A stretch of 8,799 bases of DNA from an uncultured Selenomonadaceae bacterium (GTDB lineage: Bacteria; Bacillota; Negativicutes; Selenomonadales; Selenomonadaceae). Positions 6,253-8,799 of this stretch are shown here, in pieces. Each line of letters starts with the position of its first letter. Positions within the stretch are counted from its first letter, which is position 1. A model generated the notes under the pieces. That model saw only the letters and a program-made list of their open reading frames with translations, was not told where the DNA came from and made no database searches. The stretch is from assembly GCA_902782705.1 (NCBI GenBank), contig CACZOL010000108.1, positions 1-8,799 of the forward strand. The letters run 5' to 3'. Both the position numbers and the translations under genes were made by a program.

Positions 6253-8799
6253 CAACAGCCACCGCGACTCGCTCCTGAAGATCGCCGCCGAATTTCTCGT
6301 GCTCGTCATCGCTCTCGGCGTTTGCGCGATCTTCATGCAGCACAAGATCAATCATCTTTTGAACATGACGATGGAGCAGATCGTCGCACGCCAGACCGCA
6401 GACATGGCGCGCCTCGCCGAAGATCAGTTCCGCCGTGAAATGACGGTACTGCACTATGCGGCGGAATACGTCGCGATAAATCCCGACCGGAGCCGCTCCA
6501 TTCTGCAAAAAATCGCCGACCCGCTGGACCAGAGCGCCCGCGCAGGCATCGTCGACGTAGATGGAAATTTCGTGCTCGGCGCGCGGCTGCCTGAAGGCGT
6601 CTTTACGCGGCTGCCGGACGCCGTACGCGGCAGCGACGTGGTGGATTTCGCGCATGGACAAGGGCTGCTTTTGGCTGTGCCCATCCTAAACGGCGACAAT
6701 GTCCGCGGGATTCTCTGGCGCACTTACGACGACAGGATGGTACAGGAACAGTTCGGCCTTTCCGAGTACAATTCCGACCGCCATTTCCTGATTGCAGCCC
6801 ATGACGGGCAGACCATACTGCCCTATAGGAAAAATCCCGAAGTGAACGATCTCCTCTATTCCGATCCCGCCATCCAAAGCGGCTTCGGAATTATCCGCGA
6901 ACGGCTCCAAACCGCCCCGGCGGCGGCGGCCTATACGGAAAGCCCGCATGGCCGCTTTTTCCTGTTTGGCGCAGATCTGCCCGAATCCAACTGCTCGATT
7001 CGCGGCTTCGTACCGTGGGAAGCCGTGGCGGGCGACATCTCCCGCATTTATGTTTTGGTGCTGCGCGCGGGCAGCGTCCTTCTCCTTTTCCTTGCGCTGA
7101 TCAGCATCCATCTTTTCATCGTGCGCATGAAGGCGGAGGAAAGCGACAAGCTGCGCCTCGAGAAGGATTCCTCGGAACGCGCGAACCGGCAGAAGAGCGC
7201 TTTCCTCGCGAATATGAGCCATGAGATACGCACGCCGATCAATACGATCCTCGGCATGAACGAAATGATTCTGCGCGAGGAGGAAAGGCCTTCGGTCCGC
7301 GGATATGCGCAAAGCATCGCGCAAGCAGGCGAGTCGCTGCTTGCCATCATCAACGATATTCTCGACTTCTCAAAGATTGAATCCGGCAAACTGGAAATCA
7401 TTGAAAGCGAATATCAGCTCTCCAGGCTCTTGAAAAACGTCGTCGCGATGATTCGTCCCAAGGCGGACGCCAAAGGCTTGATCTTCAACCTGCACATCGA
7501 CGACGACCTGCCAAACGGTCTGAAAGGTGATATGATGCGCGTCCAGCAGGTCGCAATTAATGTCCTGAACAACGCCGTCAAATACACGCCGACGGGCGAG
7601 ATCAATTTCTTCGTGCTCAAGGAGCGTATAGACGGCAACCGCATCTATCTGTCCTTCGTCGTCAACGACACCGGCGTCGGCATCAAGGAAGAGGAGCAGT
7701 CGAAACTTTTCCGGGATTTTGAGCGGCTCGACCCGGAGAAGAACCGCAACATCGAAGGTACGGGGCTCGGCCTTGCCATCACCCGGATGCTGCTCAATCT
7801 GATGGGCGGAAAAATCAGCTTCAAGAGCGTCTACGGCGAAGGCTCCACATTTACCGTCGTGGTGCCGCAAACGATCATGGAAGATTCGCCGATCGGAAAT
7901 CTCGCCGAGCGCATAAGCGAAACGGCCATCCAAACGAAACAGTATGTGCCGTCCTTTACCGCGCCAACCGCCGACGTCCTTGTGGTAGACGACAACGAGA
8001 TGAACCTCCTGGTCGTCAAGGGGCTCCTGAAGGAGACGAAAATCCGGATCGACGACTGCATGAGCGGTGCGGAATGTCTCGAGCGGCTCGCCAAGAGGAA
8101 ATACGATCTCATACTGCTCGACCACATGATGCCGAACATGGACGGCGTAGAAACGCTGCACCGTGCCGAAGCCTTGCCAAACGCGAAATACACGCCGTTC
8201 ATCGTACTGACGGCAAACGCGATTTCCGGCGCGAAGGAATTTTTCCTCAAAGAAGGCTTCACCGCTTACCTGTCGAAGCCCATCGACAGCGCCGCGCTGG
8301 AAGCGATGCTGGTCAAGTATCTGCCGGAAGAGAAATTGCGCCCCGGCCCGTCCGCCGCAGACTTGGCGGCGAAGGAATCGTCGCAGCCCTTCGCGGAAAG
8401 CGAGCCGGGGGGCGGGGAAAAGGCCGGTACGGGCGACCTCGACATCCAGCAGGGGATGAAGTATAATGGCGGTATGGAGGACATGTACAGAACGGTACTT
8501 GGCATGTTCATCAAACTCAGGCCGGACAAGCAAAAGCAGATGAAGGAACATCTCGATGCGGAAAACTGGCAAAACTACGCCACAATGCTCCACGCTCTGA
8601 AATCCACCGCCATGACCATTGGCGGACAAAAACTCTCCGACGCGGCAAAGGAACTGGAACTTGCGGGCAAACGCTGCTTCTCCGAAGAAACGAGCGACGA
8701 GGAAAAACAGGAAGCGGCATGGTATATCCGATCGAACCATGAACGGGCAATGGCACTTTACGAAAAACTCGCAAACGATGCAGAAAGGTGGTTAAAGAA
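6242..8799 (+). CDS. Tripartite hybrid sensor histidine kinase (Cache-like sensor, HisKA-HATPase, receiver, Hpt), 3' end missing
   Basis: Membrane sensor kinase with an internal phosphorelay; 852 residues are visible and the frame is open to the window end. Helix 1 is at about 14-32 and helix 2 at about 271-293. Between them is a Cache-like extracytoplasmic region with two PAS-like halves (around AGIVDVDGNFVLG at 101 and HFLIAAHDGQTILP at 181). A short coiled coil (about 297-318) leads to the HisKA H-box NMSHEIRTPINTILGM with H327. The HATPase shows N444 (VLNNAVKYT), the G1 box DTGVG (D476) and the G2 box GTGLGL (G506). The receiver has D583/D584, phosphoacceptor D627 (LLDHMMPNMDG) and K679. 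After a Gly/Pro/Glu linker an Hpt domain carries HALKS with H784. All catalytic residues are intact. The expected route is H327 to D627 to H784 to a separate response regulator, which is not in the window. Overlap with the BMP gene suggests that the BMP protein presents ligand to the sensor domain. The C-terminus is probably only a few residues beyond the window, judged by Hpt length. Confidence 0.95.
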   Translation, partial: MANDNSHRDSLLKIAAEFLVLVIALGVCAIFMQHKINHLLNMTMEQIVARQTADMARLAEDQFRREMTVLHYAAEYVAINPDRSRSILQKIADPLDQSARAGIVDVDGNFVLGARLPEGVFTRLPDAVRGSDVVDFAHGQGLLLAVPILNGDNVRGILWRTYDDRMVQEQFGLSEYNSDRHFLIAAHDGQTILPYRKNPEVNDLLYSDPAIQSGFGIIRERLQTAPAAAAYTESPHGRFFLFGADLPESNCSIRGFVPWEAVAGDISRIYVLVLRAGSVLLLFLALISIHLFIVRMKAEESDKLRLEKDSSERANRQKSAFLANMSHEIRTPINTILGMNEMILREEERPSVRGYAQSIAQAGESLLAIINDILDFSKIESGKLEIIESEYQLSRLLKNVVAMIRPKADAKGLIFNLHIDDDLPNGLKGDMMRVQQVAINVLNNAVKYTPTGEINFFVLKERIDGNRIYLSFVVNDTGVGIKEEEQSKLFRDFERLDPEKNRNIEGTGLGLAITRMLLNLMGGKISFKSVYGEGSTFTVVVPQTIMEDSPIGNLAERISETAIQTKQYVPSFTAPTADVLVVDDNEMNLLVVKGLLKETKIRIDDCMSGAECLERLAKRKYDLILLDHMMPNMDGVETLHRAEALPNAKYTPFIVLTANAISGAKEFFLKEGFTAYLSKPIDSAALEAMLVKYLPEEKLRPGPSAADLAAKESSQPFAESEPGGGEKAGTGDLDIQQGMKYNGGMEDMYRTVLGMFIKLRPDKQKQMKEHLDAENWQNYATMLHALKSTAMTIGGQKLSDAAKELELAGKRCFSEETSDEEKQEAAWYIRSNHERAMALYEKLANDAERWLK

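Noticed and set aside
5194..6351. Open frame of 385 codons on the minus strand across the BMP gene
   Set aside because: The composition is rich in Arg, His and Ala with no recognisable motif, as expected for the antisense shadow of a real gene.
7370..8740. Long open frame of 456 codons on the minus strand inside the kinase gene
   Set aside because: It lies opposite a gene with intact domain motifs. GC-rich codons commonly leave the opposite frame free of stops, and the translation resembles no family I know.

Overview
The window looks like chromosomal DNA from a flagellated member of the Negativicutes, most likely Selenomonas or a close relative. The evidence is the flagellin N-terminus (MSMVVRNNLSAVNTLN, then SGYAISERMRVQIRSL), which matches the Selenomonas type as I remember it, the GC-rich codon use (sampled coding stretches reach about 65% GC), and the strong Shine-Dalgarno sites. 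The taxonomic call is inference from protein style; no rRNA or other marker gene is present. There are five protein genes, two of them cut by the window edges. I see no RNA gene, mobile element or CRISPR array.

Left part, minus strand. A branched-chain amino acid type substrate-binding lipoprotein (livK-like, 3' end missing) has a perfect consensus sigma-70 promoter and a strong ribosome binding site. Upstream of it, in the same orientation, lies a complete large flagellin gene of 642 codons with its own hairpin terminator. The ends of the flagellin are conserved, but the middle is a long AT-richer insert carrying most of the protein's cysteines.

Centre. A roughly 230-bp AT-rich intergenic region separates the flagellin from three plus-strand genes. 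It holds candidate promoters on both strands, including a very good TTGACT-N17-CATAAT promoter for the plus-strand genes.

Right part, plus strand. Three tightly packed genes form one likely operon. The first encodes a membrane protein with about seven helices, a degenerate GGDEF domain and an EAL domain. The second encodes a BMP-family (PnrA-like) periplasmic binding protein held by an N-terminal membrane anchor. The third encodes a tripartite hybrid histidine kinase (two membrane helices around an extracytoplasmic Cache-like sensor, then HisKA, HATPase, receiver and Hpt domains) that starts at a TTG overlapping the previous stop and runs off the window. The gaps are 2 bp and then an 11-bp overlap.

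How they may work together (inference). The BMP protein has no transporter genes beside it in the window and sits directly before a kinase with an external sensor domain. It may therefore act as a sensory receptor, in the manner of TorT-TorS, LuxP-LuxQ or XylFII-LytS, rather than as a transport component. The EAL protein links the operon to cyclic di-GMP. Its GGDEF site is gone and one of the two metal-binding aspartates of the EAL site is a glycine, so it may bind cyclic di-GMP without cleaving it well. Its position divergent from the flagellin gene suggests a route from a small external ligand to motility control.
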